This document shows positions 35,268 to 43,861 of a stretch of DNA of 64,000 bases, in pieces. Numbering within the stretch: position 1 is the first letter of the stretch; every line of letters starts with the position of its first letter. The notes below the pieces were generated by a model that ran no database searches, was not told where the DNA came from, and saw nothing but the letters and a program-made list of their open reading frames with translations. The DNA is from Sphingopyxis italica (lineage in GTDB: Bacteria; Pseudomonadota; Alphaproteobacteria; Sphingomonadales; Sphingomonadaceae): contig NZ_JAATIT010000001.1 of NCBI RefSeq assembly GCF_011926545.1, forward strand, positions 1,444,469-1,508,468. The letters are read 5' to 3'. A program made the position numbers and the translations under genes.

Positions 35268-36429
35268 TCCGAAGCCGCTCGAAGGCATCCGCGTCGTCGA
35301 ACTGGCGCGGGTGCTCGCGGGGCCGTGGTGCGGGCAATTGCTCGCCGATCTGGGCGCCGAGGTGGTCAAGGTCGAGCGGCCGGGCGCGGGCGACGATACG
35401 CGCGAATGGGGGCCGCCCTTCGTCACCGGCGCCGAGGGCGAGAATCTGGGCGCGGCCTATTATCACAGCTGCAATCGCGGCAAGCGCAGCGTCGCGATCG
35501 ACATCGCGTCGGCCGAAGGGCAGGCCGAGGTGCGGGCGCTGCTCGCCGATGCCGATGTCGTGATCGAGAATTACAAGGTCGGCGGGCTGGTCAAATATGG
35601 GCTCGATCCGGTGCGGCTGCGCGCCGATTTCCCGCGCCTGATCGTCTGTTCGATCACGGGGTTCGGCCAGACCGGCCCTTATGCGCACCGCGCGGGCTAT
35701 GATTATATCGTCCAGGCGATGAGCGGCTTCATGTCGCTGACCGGCGAGCCCGAAGGGTCCCCGCAAAAAGCGGGAATCGCCTATGCCGACATCTTTACCG
35801 GCATGTATTCGGCGGTCGCGATTCTTGCGGCCCTGCGACGTCGTGACGTCACGGATGCGGGGGCGCATATCGATATGGCGTTGCTCGATTCGCAGGTCGC
35901 GGTGCTCGCGAACCAGGCGGCCAATTATCTCGCGAGCGGCGCGGTGCCGAAGCGGATGGGCAACGCGCATGTCAATGTCGTGCCCTATCAGGTCTTTGCG
36001 ACCGCCGACGGGCAGCTGGTCATCGCGGTTGGCAATGACGGACAGTATCGGAAGCTCTGCGGCATATTGGGCGTGCCCGAATGGGCGGACGATCCGCGCT
36101 TCGCGAACAATGCCGCGCGGCTCGCGAACCGCGCCGAGCTGATCCCGCTGCTCGCGGCGAAGATCGCCACATGGGAAGCGCAGCCGCTGTCGCTGGCGCT
36201 CGAGGCCGAGGGGGTGCCGGCGGGACCGATCAACGATCTGGCGCAAGTATTCGCCGATCCGCAAGTAATCGCGCGGGGGATGCGCTTTCGGCCCGATGGT
36301 GCTTCGATCGACGGCGTCGCGAGCCCGATCGTGATCGACGGCGAGCGGATGGTTGCTGCGGGCGGCGCGCCGCCGCTTCCTCGTCACCCCGGGCTTGAAC
36401 CGGGGCCTGCCTTGTCTTGTCGACGTTGA
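35260..36429 (+). CDS. class III (CaiB/BaiF) CoA-transferase, probable glutarate CoA-transferase
   Basis: A 389-residue CoA-transferase of the CaiB/BaiF fold. It starts with TTG at 35260 inside the end of gcdH, because the conserved [19 protein letters not shown] begins a few residues later and no ATG or GTG is available. [20 protein letters not shown] contains the likely active-site Asp. Next to gcdH it most likely activates glutarate with succinyl-CoA (gcdG/SUGCT role). The last 15-20 residues ([14 protein letters not shown]) are encoded by an intergenic palindromic repeat, so the native C-terminus has probably been extended. Confidence 0.87.
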   Translation: MPDPKPLEGIRVVELARVLAGPWCGQLLADLGAEVVKVERPGAGDDTREWGPPFVTGAEGENLGAAYYHSCNRGKRSVAIDIASAEGQAEVRALLADADVVIENYKVGGLVKYGLDPVRLRADFPRLIVCSITGFGQTGPYAHRAGYDYIVQAMSGFMSLTGEPEGSPQKAGIAYADIFTGMYSAVAILAALRRRDVTDAGAHIDMALLDSQVAVLANQAANYLASGAVPKRMGNAHVNVVPYQVFATADGQLVIAVGNDGQYRKLCGILGVPEWADDPRFANNAARLANRAELIPLLAAKIATWEAQPLSLALEAEGVPAGPINDLAQVFADPQVIARGMRFRPDGASIDGVASPIVIDGERMVAAGGAPPLPRHPGLEPGPALSCRR

Positions 36430-36470
36430 GCAGGAGAAAGGCGGGTCCCGGGTCAAGCCCGGGATGACGA
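36381..36470. repeat. palindromic repeat overlapping the end of the CoA-transferase gene
   Basis: Arms of about 31 bp (36381-36411 and 36440-36470) are inverted with four mismatches. The left arm begins TCGTCACCCCGGGCTTGAAC and the right arm ends CAAGCCCGGGATGACGA. The left arm lies inside the reading frame of the preceding gene. The element is between convergent genes, as are the others of this type here. Confidence 0.88.
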
Positions 36471-36536
36471 ACAGAGAACGTCCGCTCCCCACCCCAAAGC
36501 GGTCATCGGCGTCGGGATTTGCGAGCCGACTGGACG

Positions 36537-36565
36537 AAAAAAGGGGCGCCGCAACGGGCGCCCCT
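36537..36565 (-). terminator. intrinsic terminator of the TonB-dependent receptor gene
   Basis: AGGGGCGCC (36542-36550) pairs with GGCGCCCCT (36557-36565) around a 6-nt loop. On the minus strand the hairpin is followed by six Ts. It lies 20 bp after the receptor stop codon. Confidence 0.9.
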
Positions 36566-36585
36566 CTCCCCCTTTTTCCGCCAGA

Positions 36586-38922
36586 TCAGAACTTCACCGT
36601 GCCGGTCACGAAAACCTGGCGCGGGTTGCCGTAGAAGGCGGTGAGCGTGCCCTCGGTGCCGAGCGCCGATGTCGGCGCGCCGGTCACGGGATCGAAATTG
36701 ACGAACGTATATCCGGAGGTCTTATACTCCTTGTCGGTCAGATTCTTGCCGAACACCCCGAGGCTCCAGCGATCGTCGGGCGCGGTGTAGACGATGCTCG
36801 CATCCCACAGCGCGAAGCCCTTCTGGTCGATATAGGGGTTGGGGATTTCGAACTGATAGGTCTTGCTGCGGTACGACAGCGTCGTGCCGAAGCTCAGGTC
36901 GCCGTCGCCGATCGGGGTCGAATAGGCGAGGTTGGCGCTCGCGGTCCATTTCGGTGTGTTCTGAACCTCGCGGAAATCGGCGACGTCGGTCGGCACGCCG
37001 CCGATGTTGGTGATATATTCCTTATATTGCGCGTCGATATAACCGAGCGCGGTCGACAGCGTCAGCCGGTCGCCCACCGCCGCAAGATCCTCACCCAGCC
37101 GCGCGCGGCCTTCGAATTCGAGGCCCTTAAAGGACGCCTTGCCGGCGTTCGAGACGACGCCGCAGAAGGAAGGAATGGGAGCAGGAGGCGTGCCGACAAG
37201 GATTGTGCACGCGACTGAGCCCGGGATCTGGACGTCGGTATAATCGGCGTAAAAGGCCGCGAGCGCGACGTTCAGGGCGCCGTCCAGCAGGCTGCCCTTG
37301 TAGCCGACTTCATAGCTGTCGACCTGTTCGGGAAGGAAGCTCAGGAAGGCGGAGACTTCGGCGTCGGTCGGACTACCCGGAATCGCCGCCGGTGCATTGG
37401 CGCCGACGCCGCGCGGGTCGAAGCCGCCGCCCTTGAAGCCTTGCGAATAGCTTGCGTAGAGCGTGTGGTCGGGGGTCGGCTTGAACGACAGCGAGGCGCG
37501 CGGGGTGAATTTGTTGAAGCTGCGGCTGCCATCGAAATTGGTGCTGGGCGTGCCGAAGGGAACCCCGGCACCGCCGAAGACCGGCGAGCCGCCGCCGAGG
37601 TAATTCTGGCGCAGGATGAACGCTTCACGCTTGTCCCAGGTATAGCGGCCGCCGACCGACAGGCTGAGCCGGTCGGTGAAATCGAAGGTCGCGTCGCCGA
37701 ATATGGCGAAGGTCGTGGTGTCGACGTCGGCCTCGGTAAAGGCGGTCAGCCCGGCGAAGGTGTTGAAGATGCGCACGTCGAAGAGCGTGTCGGCGCTCGC
37801 GTCGAGATAATAGAAGCCGAGCAGGCCCTTCAGCCGGTCGCCCTCGTAGAGCAGCTGGAATTCCTGGCTGATCTGTTCGTTGAAATAGAAGCCGGGGACG
37901 TCGACATCGACCGCGGGCAGCGCGTCGAAATCGATCGGAGTCGCCGAACGGTCCTTGCGCCACGCGCTGATCGAGCGGAGCGTCACCGTGTCGCTGAGTT
38001 CGGCGGTGACGTTCATCGCGAGACCATAGGCCTCGATGTCCTGCTTCGGATCGTTGAGGCCGCCGCGCGAATCGAAGACATTGTCGAGCACGGGCGCGCC
38101 CGTCGCGAGCGAGGGGATCAGGCGGTGGCCGCCGCGCGGATCGCTCTTGTCCTTCGAATAATCGCCCGAAATGCGGATCAGCACCGGCGCGCCATAGCCG
38201 CCGAGTTCGACGGTGCCGCGGCCGGCCCAGACGTCCTTGTTGTAATTTTCGGTGCCGGTGGTGAGATTGTCGCCGAAGCCGCCGCGCGACAGCCGCGCGA
38301 CCGAGCCGCCGACGCGGAGCAGGTCGCCGATCGGCGCGCTCGCGGTGACGACGAGATCGGCTTGATCATAAGTGCCGAGTGTGCCCTTGATCTTGAGCGA
38401 GAATTCCTCCGGCAGCTGCTTGGTCACATATTTGACCGCGCCGCCGATCGTGTTGCGGCCATAGAGTGTGCCCTGCGGTCCGCGCAGGATCTCGATGCGT
38501 TCGACGTCGTAGATGTCGAGCACCGCCGCCTGCGGGCGATTGAGATAGACGTCGTCGAGATAGATGCCGACGCCCTGTTCGAAGCCCGATACCGGATCCT
38601 GCTGGCCGACGCCGCGGATGAAGGCGCTGAGCGTCGAGTTCGAGCCGCGCGAGACTTCGAGCGTCGTGTTCGGCGTCGTCGCGCCGATGTCGGTGATGTC
38701 GATCGCGCCCGCTTTTTCGAGCGCCTCGCCCGAATAGGCGGTGATCGCGACGGGGACGTCGATCAGGCGCTCGTCGCGGCGGCGTGCCGTCACGATGATC
38801 TCGTTATCGCCGGCGTCGGTGGCGCCCGCTTCTTGCGCGAAGGCGGGCGGGGCGAAGGCGATCATCGAAAGCGCGCTGGTGGCGAGGATGGCACGGCGCA
38901 GCGGGCGGGCGAAAGGACGCAT
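36586..38922 (-). CDS. TonB-dependent outer-membrane receptor
   Basis: A 778-residue receptor. Signal peptide about 1-27 (ending PAFAQ), then a TonB box-like IIVTARRRDERLIDVPVAI, the plug domain (IRGVGQQDP, YGRNTIGGAVKYVTKQ), and a 22-strand-type barrel ending in the aromatic VFVTGTVKF. This is the IroN/FecA-like type abundant in sphingomonads, whose ligands range from siderophores to aromatics and steroids. The ATG at 38922 starts a proper signal peptide; the longer upstream frame runs into the tetR promoter. The divergent TetR gene suggests that it responds to a small organic molecule rather than to iron alone. Confidence 0.93.
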   Translation of the reverse strand: MRPFARPLRRAILATSALSMIAFAPPAFAQEAGATDAGDNEIIVTARRRDERLIDVPVAITAYSGEALEKAGAIDITDIGATTPNTTLEVSRGSNSTLSAFIRGVGQQDPVSGFEQGVGIYLDDVYLNRPQAAVLDIYDVERIEILRGPQGTLYGRNTIGGAVKYVTKQLPEEFSLKIKGTLGTYDQADLVVTASAPIGDLLRVGGSVARLSRGGFGDNLTTGTENYNKDVWAGRGTVELGGYGAPVLIRISGDYSKDKSDPRGGHRLIPSLATGAPVLDNVFDSRGGLNDPKQDIEAYGLAMNVTAELSDTVTLRSISAWRKDRSATPIDFDALPAVDVDVPGFYFNEQISQEFQLLYEGDRLKGLLGFYYLDASADTLFDVRIFNTFAGLTAFTEADVDTTTFAIFGDATFDFTDRLSLSVGGRYTWDKREAFILRQNYLGGGSPVFGGAGVPFGTPSTNFDGSRSFNKFTPRASLSFKPTPDHTLYASYSQGFKGGGFDPRGVGANAPAAIPGSPTDAEVSAFLSFLPEQVDSYEVGYKGSLLDGALNVALAAFYADYTDVQIPGSVACTILVGTPPAPIPSFCGVVSNAGKASFKGLEFEGRARLGEDLAAVGDRLTLSTALGYIDAQYKEYITNIGGVPTDVADFREVQNTPKWTASANLAYSTPIGDGDLSFGTTLSYRSKTYQFEIPNPYIDQKGFALWDASIVYTAPDDRWSLGVFGKNLTDKEYKTSGYTFVNFDPVTGAPTSALGTEGTLTAFYGNPRQVFVTGTVKF

Positions 38923-39021
38923 GAAAACTCTCCCATGTGATGGGCGACCCCTCGCCGCCCGGTTTGCTTTTATTGGGCCGGTGCTTGCCAAGCCGCGCCG
39001 CTTCCAATAATGAAACATGAA

Positions 39022-39037
39022 CCAAGTTTCAACTTGG
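39022..39037. promoter_or_regulatory. palindromic operator candidate in the receptor/tetR promoter region
   Basis: CCAAGTT-TC-AACTTGG is a perfect 7-bp inverted repeat with a 2-bp centre, the size and form of TetR-family operators. On the minus strand it overlaps a possible -35 box (TTGAAA), with CATTAT or TATTGG further on as weak -10 candidates. It lies 100 bp upstream of the receptor start and 91 bp upstream of the regulator start. Confidence 0.65.
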
Positions 39038-39127
39038 AAACTGACTTCGTCGTTTTTTGCTTGCCAGTGGTGCGGAAATGCCACGATGCAGGCGGAGCCG
39101 GACGGAGGGGGAGACGGAAAGGCAGCC

Positions 39128-39772
39128 ATGGATCAGCCGCAGACCGATACGGGGCGGGCCGAAGAGGCTCAGGGCGACGCGCGCGACAAGACGCCGCGCA
39201 CCGAGCGCGGACGGCGGACGCTGCGCAAGCTGCTCGACGCGGCGGCGGTCGAATTCGGCGAGCGGGGTTTTCACGAAGCGTCGATCAGCGCGATCACGCG
39301 CCGCGCCGGAACCGCGCTCGGCAGCTTCTACACCTATTTCGATTCGAAAGAGGAAATCTTCCAGGCGCTCGTCCGCTATATGAGCGAGCAATTGCGCGAC
39401 CATGTCACGCCGCTGGTGCAGGCGGCGCCCGACGAGATCAGCGCCGAGCGGATCGGGCTCGAATCCTATCTCGGCTTCGTGCGCGAGCATAAGGAAATCT
39501 ATCGCATCATCGACGAGGCCGAGTTCGTCGATTATGCGAGCTATCGCAGCCATTATGAAACGACCGTCGCGCGTGTGCGGCAGCGGTTGGAAAATGGCGC
39601 GGCGCGGGGCGAGATTCGCGGCGACGTCAGCGAGATCCACGCTTGGGCGATCGGCGGGATGAACGTATTCCTCGGGATGCGTTACGGGCTTTGGGATACC
39701 GAGAGCGACATTTCGGAGATCGCTGCGATCGCGAATGATCTGCTGGCGAACGGGTTGAAGAAGCGCGACTGA
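39128..39772 (+). CDS. TetR/AcrR family transcriptional regulator
   Basis: A 214-residue regulator. The N-terminal TetR DNA-binding domain is clear: RRTLRKLLDAAAVEFGERGF, ASISAITRRAGTALGSFYTY and FDSKEEIFQALV (about residues 29-85). The rest is a helical ligand-binding domain. The start at 39128 has AAAGG upstream, but two earlier in-frame ATGs (39017, 39086) exist, so the start is not certain. It is divergent from the receptor with a palindrome between them and probably represses that gene. It is convergent with metW, with 1 bp between the coding ends. Confidence 0.9.
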   Translation: MDQPQTDTGRAEEAQGDARDKTPRTERGRRTLRKLLDAAAVEFGERGFHEASISAITRRAGTALGSFYTYFDSKEEIFQALVRYMSEQLRDHVTPLVQAAPDEISAERIGLESYLGFVREHKEIYRIIDEAEFVDYASYRSHYETTVARVRQRLENGAARGEIRGDVSEIHAWAIGGMNVFLGMRYGLWDTESDISEIAAIANDLLANGLKKRD

Positions 39773-39773
39773 C

Positions 39774-40358
39774 CTAGCGCGAAATCAGGAAGATCGCGTG
39801 CTCGGCGCGCCAGCTGGCGGCGGCGTCGCTCGCCGGCTTGTCGCCGGACAGGTGCCAGACGCGCTCGACCCTGATGCCCTTGGCGCGGACGAGGTCGCGA
39901 AAATCGCTGACCGTGACATGGTGGATGTTCGGCGTCTCGTACCAGGCGACGGGGAGCAGCCGCGTCACCGGCATCCGCCCGCCCCACAGCAAGGCAAGGC
40001 GGATGCGCCAGTGCGCGAAATTGGGAAAGCTGACGAAGGCGCGCGGCGCGATGCGTAGCAATTCGTCGACGACCCGGTCGGGGCGCTCGGTGGTCTGGAG
40101 CGTTTGCGACAGGATCGCATAGTCGAAGGCGTTGTCGGGATAGTCGGCGAGGTCTTGATTCGCGTCGCCCTGCACGACAGACTGGCCGCGCGCGATCGCC
40201 GCCGTGACGTTCGCCGGGTCGATTTCGAGGCCCCGCGCATCGACGTCCTTGCCCCGCAGCGCAACCATCAGCTCGCCGTCGCCGCAGCCGACGTCGAGGA
40301 CGCGTGACGTCGCGGGCACGGCGTCGGCGATGATCGCGAGATCGGGGCGCAATGCCAT
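39774..40358 (-). CDS. metW: methionine biosynthesis protein MetW
   Basis: A 194-residue SAM-methyltransferase-fold protein. RVLDVGCGDGELMVALRGK is motif I, and SQTLQTTERPDRVVDELLRI and SFPNFAHWRIRLALLWGGRMP are typical MetW stretches. The family accompanies MetX in many alphaproteobacteria and is needed for, or stimulates, homoserine acylation. It overlaps the metX stop by one base (TGATG), which indicates translational coupling. Confidence 0.95.
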   Translation of the reverse strand: MALRPDLAIIADAVPATSRVLDVGCGDGELMVALRGKDVDARGLEIDPANVTAAIARGQSVVQGDANQDLADYPDNAFDYAILSQTLQTTERPDRVVDELLRIAPRAFVSFPNFAHWRIRLALLWGGRMPVTRLLPVAWYETPNIHHVTVSDFRDLVRAKGIRVERVWHLSGDKPASDAAASWRAEHAIFLISR

Positions 40359-41479
40359 CAGAAGCCCGCCCCCAGCGCGCCCGCGACGAGGCGGTCGAGC
40401 GCGGGGACGTCGAGGAGGAAGCTGTCGTGACCGAAGGGCGCCGACAGTTCGACGAAGCTCGCAGCGGCGCCGACGCTTTGCAGCGCCTGGACGACGCGGC
40501 GCGATTCGGAGGTCGGATAGAGCCAGTCGGTGTCGAAGCTGACGAGCGTGAAGCGCACATCCCTGGCGCCCGCGAAGGCGGCCGCGAGGCGGCCGTCGTG
40601 CGGGTCGGCGAGGTCGAAATAGTCCATCGCGCGCGTGATATAGAGATAGGCGTTGGCGTCGAAGCGGTCGGTGAAGGCCAGCCCCTGATGCCTGAGATAG
40701 GATTCGACCTGAAAATCGGCGTCGAAGCCGAAGCTCTTGATGTCGCGCGCCTGCAGGCGCCGGCCGAATTTCTCGGTCAGCCCTTCCTCGGACAGATAGG
40801 TGATGTGCGCGGCCATGCGCGCGACCGCGAGGCCTTTGGTGGGCGCGCGCGCGCTGCCGTAATATTGGCCGTCCTGCCAGTCGGGGTCGGCCATGATCGC
40901 CTGCCGCCCGACCTCGTGGAACGCTATATTCTGCGCCGAATGGCGCGCCGCGCTCGCGATGACGAGCGCCGAGGCGAGCCGCTCGGGATAGGTCGCGGCC
41001 CAGGCGAGCGTCTGCATCCCGCCCATCGACCCGCCGACGACGGCGTGGAGGCGCGCAATGCCGAGATGGTCGAGCAGCATCGCCTGCGCGCGGACCATGT
41101 CGGTGATGGTGATGACGGGAAAGGCCATGCCGAGCGGCGCGCCGGTCGCCGCGTCGGGGGTCGCGGGGCCGCTCGTCCCCATGCAGCTGCCGAGCACATT
41201 GGCGCAGATGACGTGGAAGCGGTCGGTATCGATCGGCTTGCCGGGACCGACCATGCGCGCCCACCAGCCGGGTTTCCCGGTTCCGGGATGGTCGCTCGCG
41301 ACATATTGGTCGCCGGTGAGCGCATGGCAGACCAGCACCGCGTTCGACCTGTCGGCATTGAGCGCGCCATAGCTTTGCCAGGCGATCGTCACTGACGGCA
41401 GCACCTGTCCGCTGTCGAGCGGCAGCGTCGCGTTGATCGTCACGCCCTGGTGCTGAATCTGGTGGAGAAGGCTCGCCAT
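40358..41479 (-). CDS. metX: homoserine O-acyltransferase MetX
   Basis: A 373-residue alpha/beta hydrolase-fold enzyme acylating homoserine as the first committed step of methionine synthesis. [10 protein letters not shown] holds nucleophile Ser151, and the C-terminal FGHDSFLLD holds the catalytic His. Whether acetyl- or succinyl-CoA is used cannot be read reliably by eye. The ATG at 41479 is preferred to a TTG at 41518 that would add 13 residues before the usual start. The coupled metW follows. The promoter region towards hisC contains a large repeat; no SAM riboswitch is visible. Confidence 0.94.
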   Translation of the reverse strand: MASLLHQIQHQGVTINATLPLDSGQVLPSVTIAWQSYGALNADRSNAVLVCHALTGDQYVASDHPGTGKPGWWARMVGPGKPIDTDRFHVICANVLGSCMGTSGPATPDAATGAPLGMAFPVITITDMVRAQAMLLDHLGIARLHAVVGGSMGGMQTLAWAATYPERLASALVIASAARHSAQNIAFHEVGRQAIMADPDWQDGQYYGSARAPTKGLAVARMAAHITYLSEEGLTEKFGRRLQARDIKSFGFDADFQVESYLRHQGLAFTDRFDANAYLYITRAMDYFDLADPHDGRLAAAFAGARDVRFTLVSFDTDWLYPTSESRRVVQALQSVGAAASFVELSAPFGHDSFLLDVPALDRLVAGALGAGF

Positions 41480-41533
41480 CGTTCGCGCGGGGCTAAGCGG
41501 GTGTGCAGGGACTGTCAATGATGGCGGAAGGAG

Positions 41534-41702
41534 TTCACGCGGAGACGCGGAGACGCGGAGATAAGGGAAAGAAAAACTCGCGCAGAGAACGCAGAGTGCG
41601 CGGAGATTTAGGAGAAAAGGCGGCGAGCCGCCAATCTCTTTTCCTCCGCGTCTCCGCGTCTCCGCGTGAACAATTTTTTCTCTGCGCGCTCTGCGCGAAT
41701 CC
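41534..41702. repeat. long inverted element of GGAGACGC/CTCCGCGT units in the metX-hisC gap
   Basis: A perfect 27-bp inverted pair (41534-41560 and 41644-41670) is built from GGAGACGC units and begins TTCACGCGGAGACGCGGAGA. Between the arms lie a CGCAGAG-rich stretch and a small hairpin GGCGGC-GA-GCCGCC. After the right arm TCTCTGCGCGC and TCTGCGCGAATCCC follow, as in the tsaD-hemC element. It fills most of the divergent promoter region. Confidence 0.9.
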
Positions 41703-41748
41703 CATCAACAAACTGGACTCGGGGCGCACAGCCGTTAAACGGCGCGGC

Positions 41749-42864
41749 ATGACCGACGCGACCGAAACCCTTGTGCCCAAGCCGTGGATCAGCGGCATCG
41801 CTCCCTATGTTCCCGGCAAGTCCGCGGGCGCCGACGGGCGTCCGCTGATCAAATTGAGCGCGAACGAAAATCCGCTCGGTACGGGCGAGAAGGCGCGCAC
41901 GGCGTTCGCCGCCGCGCAGGCGGCCACCGATGCGCTGTCGCGCTATCCCGATCCGGGTTCGGTGGAGCTGCGCGAGACGATCGGGGCGAAGTTCGGGCTC
42001 GATCCGGCGCGGATCATCTGCGGCAACGGGTCGGACGAGTTGCTGCATCTGGCGGCGGGGACCTACGCCGGGGTGGGCGACGAGATTCTCTATGTGCGCT
42101 ACGGCTTCGCGGTCTACGAGATCGCCGCGCGGCGCGTCGGCGCGGTGCCTGTCGAGGCCGACGACAAGGATTATGCGACCGACGTCGATGCGCTGCTCGC
42201 GGCGGTGACCGACAAGACGCGCGTCGTCTATCTCGCCAATCCGAACAACCCGACGGGCACGCTCGCGACGCGTGAGGAAGTCCAGCGGCTCTATGCGGGC
42301 CTTCCGAAGAATGTCCTGTTCGTGATCGATCAGGCGTATTCGGAATATCTGTCCGAGGCCGAGGATGACGGCGGGCTCGAACTCGCCAAGACGCAGCCGA
42401 ATGTGTTCATCACGCGCACCTTTTCGAAGATCCACGGGCTCGCCGCCGAACGCATCGGCTGGGGCTATGCCGCAGCCGAGGTGATTTCGGCGCTGCACCG
42501 CATCCGCCTGCCGTTCAACGTCACGCGCGCGGGGCAAGCCGCGGCGGTCGCGGCGCTCGGCGACGCGGAATTCGTCGCGCACAGCCGCGAGCATAATGCG
42601 ACATGGCGCGCCTGGCTGGCTGGCGAAATCGAAAGCCTCGGCAATCATGGCGTACGCGTCGTGCCGTCGGCGTGCAATTTCCTGCTTGTGCTGTTCGAGG
42701 GCGATGTCAGCGCCGAGACGGTTTACAACCGGCTGATGGACGCGGGCTATATCGTCCGCTGGCTGCCGGGACAGGGGCTGCCGAATGCGCTGCGCATGAC
42801 GATCGGCACCGAGGACGAGACGCGCGGGCTCGCGGCGGCGATCCGCGCCGCGCTGAACGGCTGA
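41749..42864 (+). CDS. hisC: histidinol-phosphate aminotransferase (PLP-dependent, fold type I)
   Basis: A 371-residue class I aminotransferase. [10 protein letters not shown] at the N-terminus, [13 protein letters not shown], and [16 protein letters not shown] with the PLP lysine are the HisC signatures. It is followed with a 1-bp overlap by prephenate dehydrogenase. A hisC homologue paired with tyrC is known from Zymomonas, where the aminotransferase serves both histidine and aromatic amino acid synthesis; a dual role here is inference. The ATG at 41749 is chosen because the longer frame crosses the intergenic repeat. Confidence 0.93.
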   Translation: MTDATETLVPKPWISGIAPYVPGKSAGADGRPLIKLSANENPLGTGEKARTAFAAAQAATDALSRYPDPGSVELRETIGAKFGLDPARIICGNGSDELLHLAAGTYAGVGDEILYVRYGFAVYEIAARRVGAVPVEADDKDYATDVDALLAAVTDKTRVVYLANPNNPTGTLATREEVQRLYAGLPKNVLFVIDQAYSEYLSEAEDDGGLELAKTQPNVFITRTFSKIHGLAAERIGWGYAAAEVISALHRIRLPFNVTRAGQAAAVAALGDAEFVAHSREHNATWRAWLAGEIESLGNHGVRVVPSACNFLLVLFEGDVSAETVYNRLMDAGYIVRWLPGQGLPNALRMTIGTEDETRGLAAAIRAALNG

Positions 42865-43766
42865 TGGCGATTGATCGCGTCGCGATCGTCGGGCTGGGCC
42901 TGATCGGCTCGTCGATCGCGCGTGCGATCGACGAGCGGCTGCCGCAGGTGGCGGTGACCGGCCATGACGCCAGCGACGATGTGCGCGGGGTCGCGCGCGA
43001 GCTTGGCCTTTGCGACGGGATCGTCGATGATCCGGTTGCCGCGGTGGCCGATGCCGACCTCGTCATCCTCGCGGTTCCGGTCGGGCGGATGGCCGATGCG
43101 GCGGCGGCGATCGCGCCGGGGCTGAAGGCGGGGGCGATCATTTCGGACGTCGGCTCGTCGAAGGCGGGGGTCGCCGACGCGCTCGCCAAGGCGCTTCCCG
43201 ATCATATCATCATTCCGGCGCACCCGGTCGCCGGGACCGAGAATAGCGGCCCGGCGGCGGGCTTCGCCTCTTTGTTCGAAGGCCGCTGGTGCATCGTCAC
43301 CCCGGGCGCGGACGCGTCGGATGAGGCGGTGGCGGCGGTTACCGGCTTTTGGCAGGCGCTCGGCGCCAAGGTCGAGACGATGGATGCCGCGCATCACGAC
43401 ATGGTGCTCGCGGTGACGAGCCATCTTCCGCACCTCATCGCCTATACGATCGTCGGTACCGCGAGCGAACTCGAAGAGGTCACCGAGAGCGAGGTGATCA
43501 AATATTCGGCGGGCGGTTTCCGCGACTTCACGCGCATCGCGGCGAGCGACCCGGTGATGTGGCGCGACGTCTTTCTCGCCAACAAGGATGCCGTGCTCGC
43601 GACCTTGCAGCGGTTCAACGAGGATCTGACCGCGCTCCAGCAGGCGATCCGGCGCGGCGACGGCGCGAAGCTCGAAGAGTGGTTCACGCGGACGCGGGCG
43701 ATCCGGCGGTCGATCATCGAACAGGGGCAGGATGACGCGGCGCCCGATTTCGGGCGGAAGCATTAG
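42864..43766 (+). CDS. tyrC: prephenate/arogenate dehydrogenase family protein (TyrC type)
   Basis: A 300-residue enzyme of tyrosine synthesis. The NAD motif VAIVGLGLIGSSIARAI is at the start, and SDVGSSK, HPVAGTENSGP and the conserved AVTSHLPHLIAYT (substrate-binding His) follow. There is no chorismate mutase domain or ACT domain, as in the cyclohexadienyl dehydrogenases of related bacteria. TGATG coupling to hisC argues for one operon. Prephenate versus arogenate preference cannot be told. Confidence 0.94.
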   Translation: MAIDRVAIVGLGLIGSSIARAIDERLPQVAVTGHDASDDVRGVARELGLCDGIVDDPVAAVADADLVILAVPVGRMADAAAAIAPGLKAGAIISDVGSSKAGVADALAKALPDHIIIPAHPVAGTENSGPAAGFASLFEGRWCIVTPGADASDEAVAAVTGFWQALGAKVETMDAAHHDMVLAVTSHLPHLIAYTIVGTASELEEVTESEVIKYSAGGFRDFTRIAASDPVMWRDVFLANKDAVLATLQRFNEDLTALQQAIRRGDGAKLEEWFTRTRAIRRSIIEQGQDDAAPDFGRKH

Positions 43767-43788
43767 CGATATCAATTTCCGTTCGTGT

Positions 43789-43850
43789 CGAGCGAAGTCG
43801 AGACACCCATCTGGATGGCGCAAGACGGAGGGGCATCTCGACTTCGCTCG
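43789..43850. repeat. palindromic CGAGCGAAGTCGAGA-type repeat
   Basis: CGAGCGAAGTCGAGA (43789-43803) is exactly inverted at 43836-43850, and similarity continues weakly on both sides. It lies between convergent tyrC and plsC. Elements of this sequence are common intergenic repeats in proteobacterial genomes. Confidence 0.88.
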
Positions 43851-43861
43851 ATGCGAGCGGG

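Noticed and set aside
37441..38940. 499-residue plus-strand open frame opposite the TonB receptor
   Set aside because: The composition is atypical, with no motif; the receptor on the minus strand is clear.
31188..41702. CRISPR-like arrays suggested by the repeated GGAGACGC units
   Set aside because: The units are only 8 bp, contiguous, without unique spacers and arranged as inverted halves; no cas genes are present. They are intergenic palindromic repeats.
41480..41748. Possible SAM-II or other methionine riboswitch before metX
   Set aside because: The leader is occupied by the repeat element, and I see no conserved riboswitch core or pseudoknot sequence.
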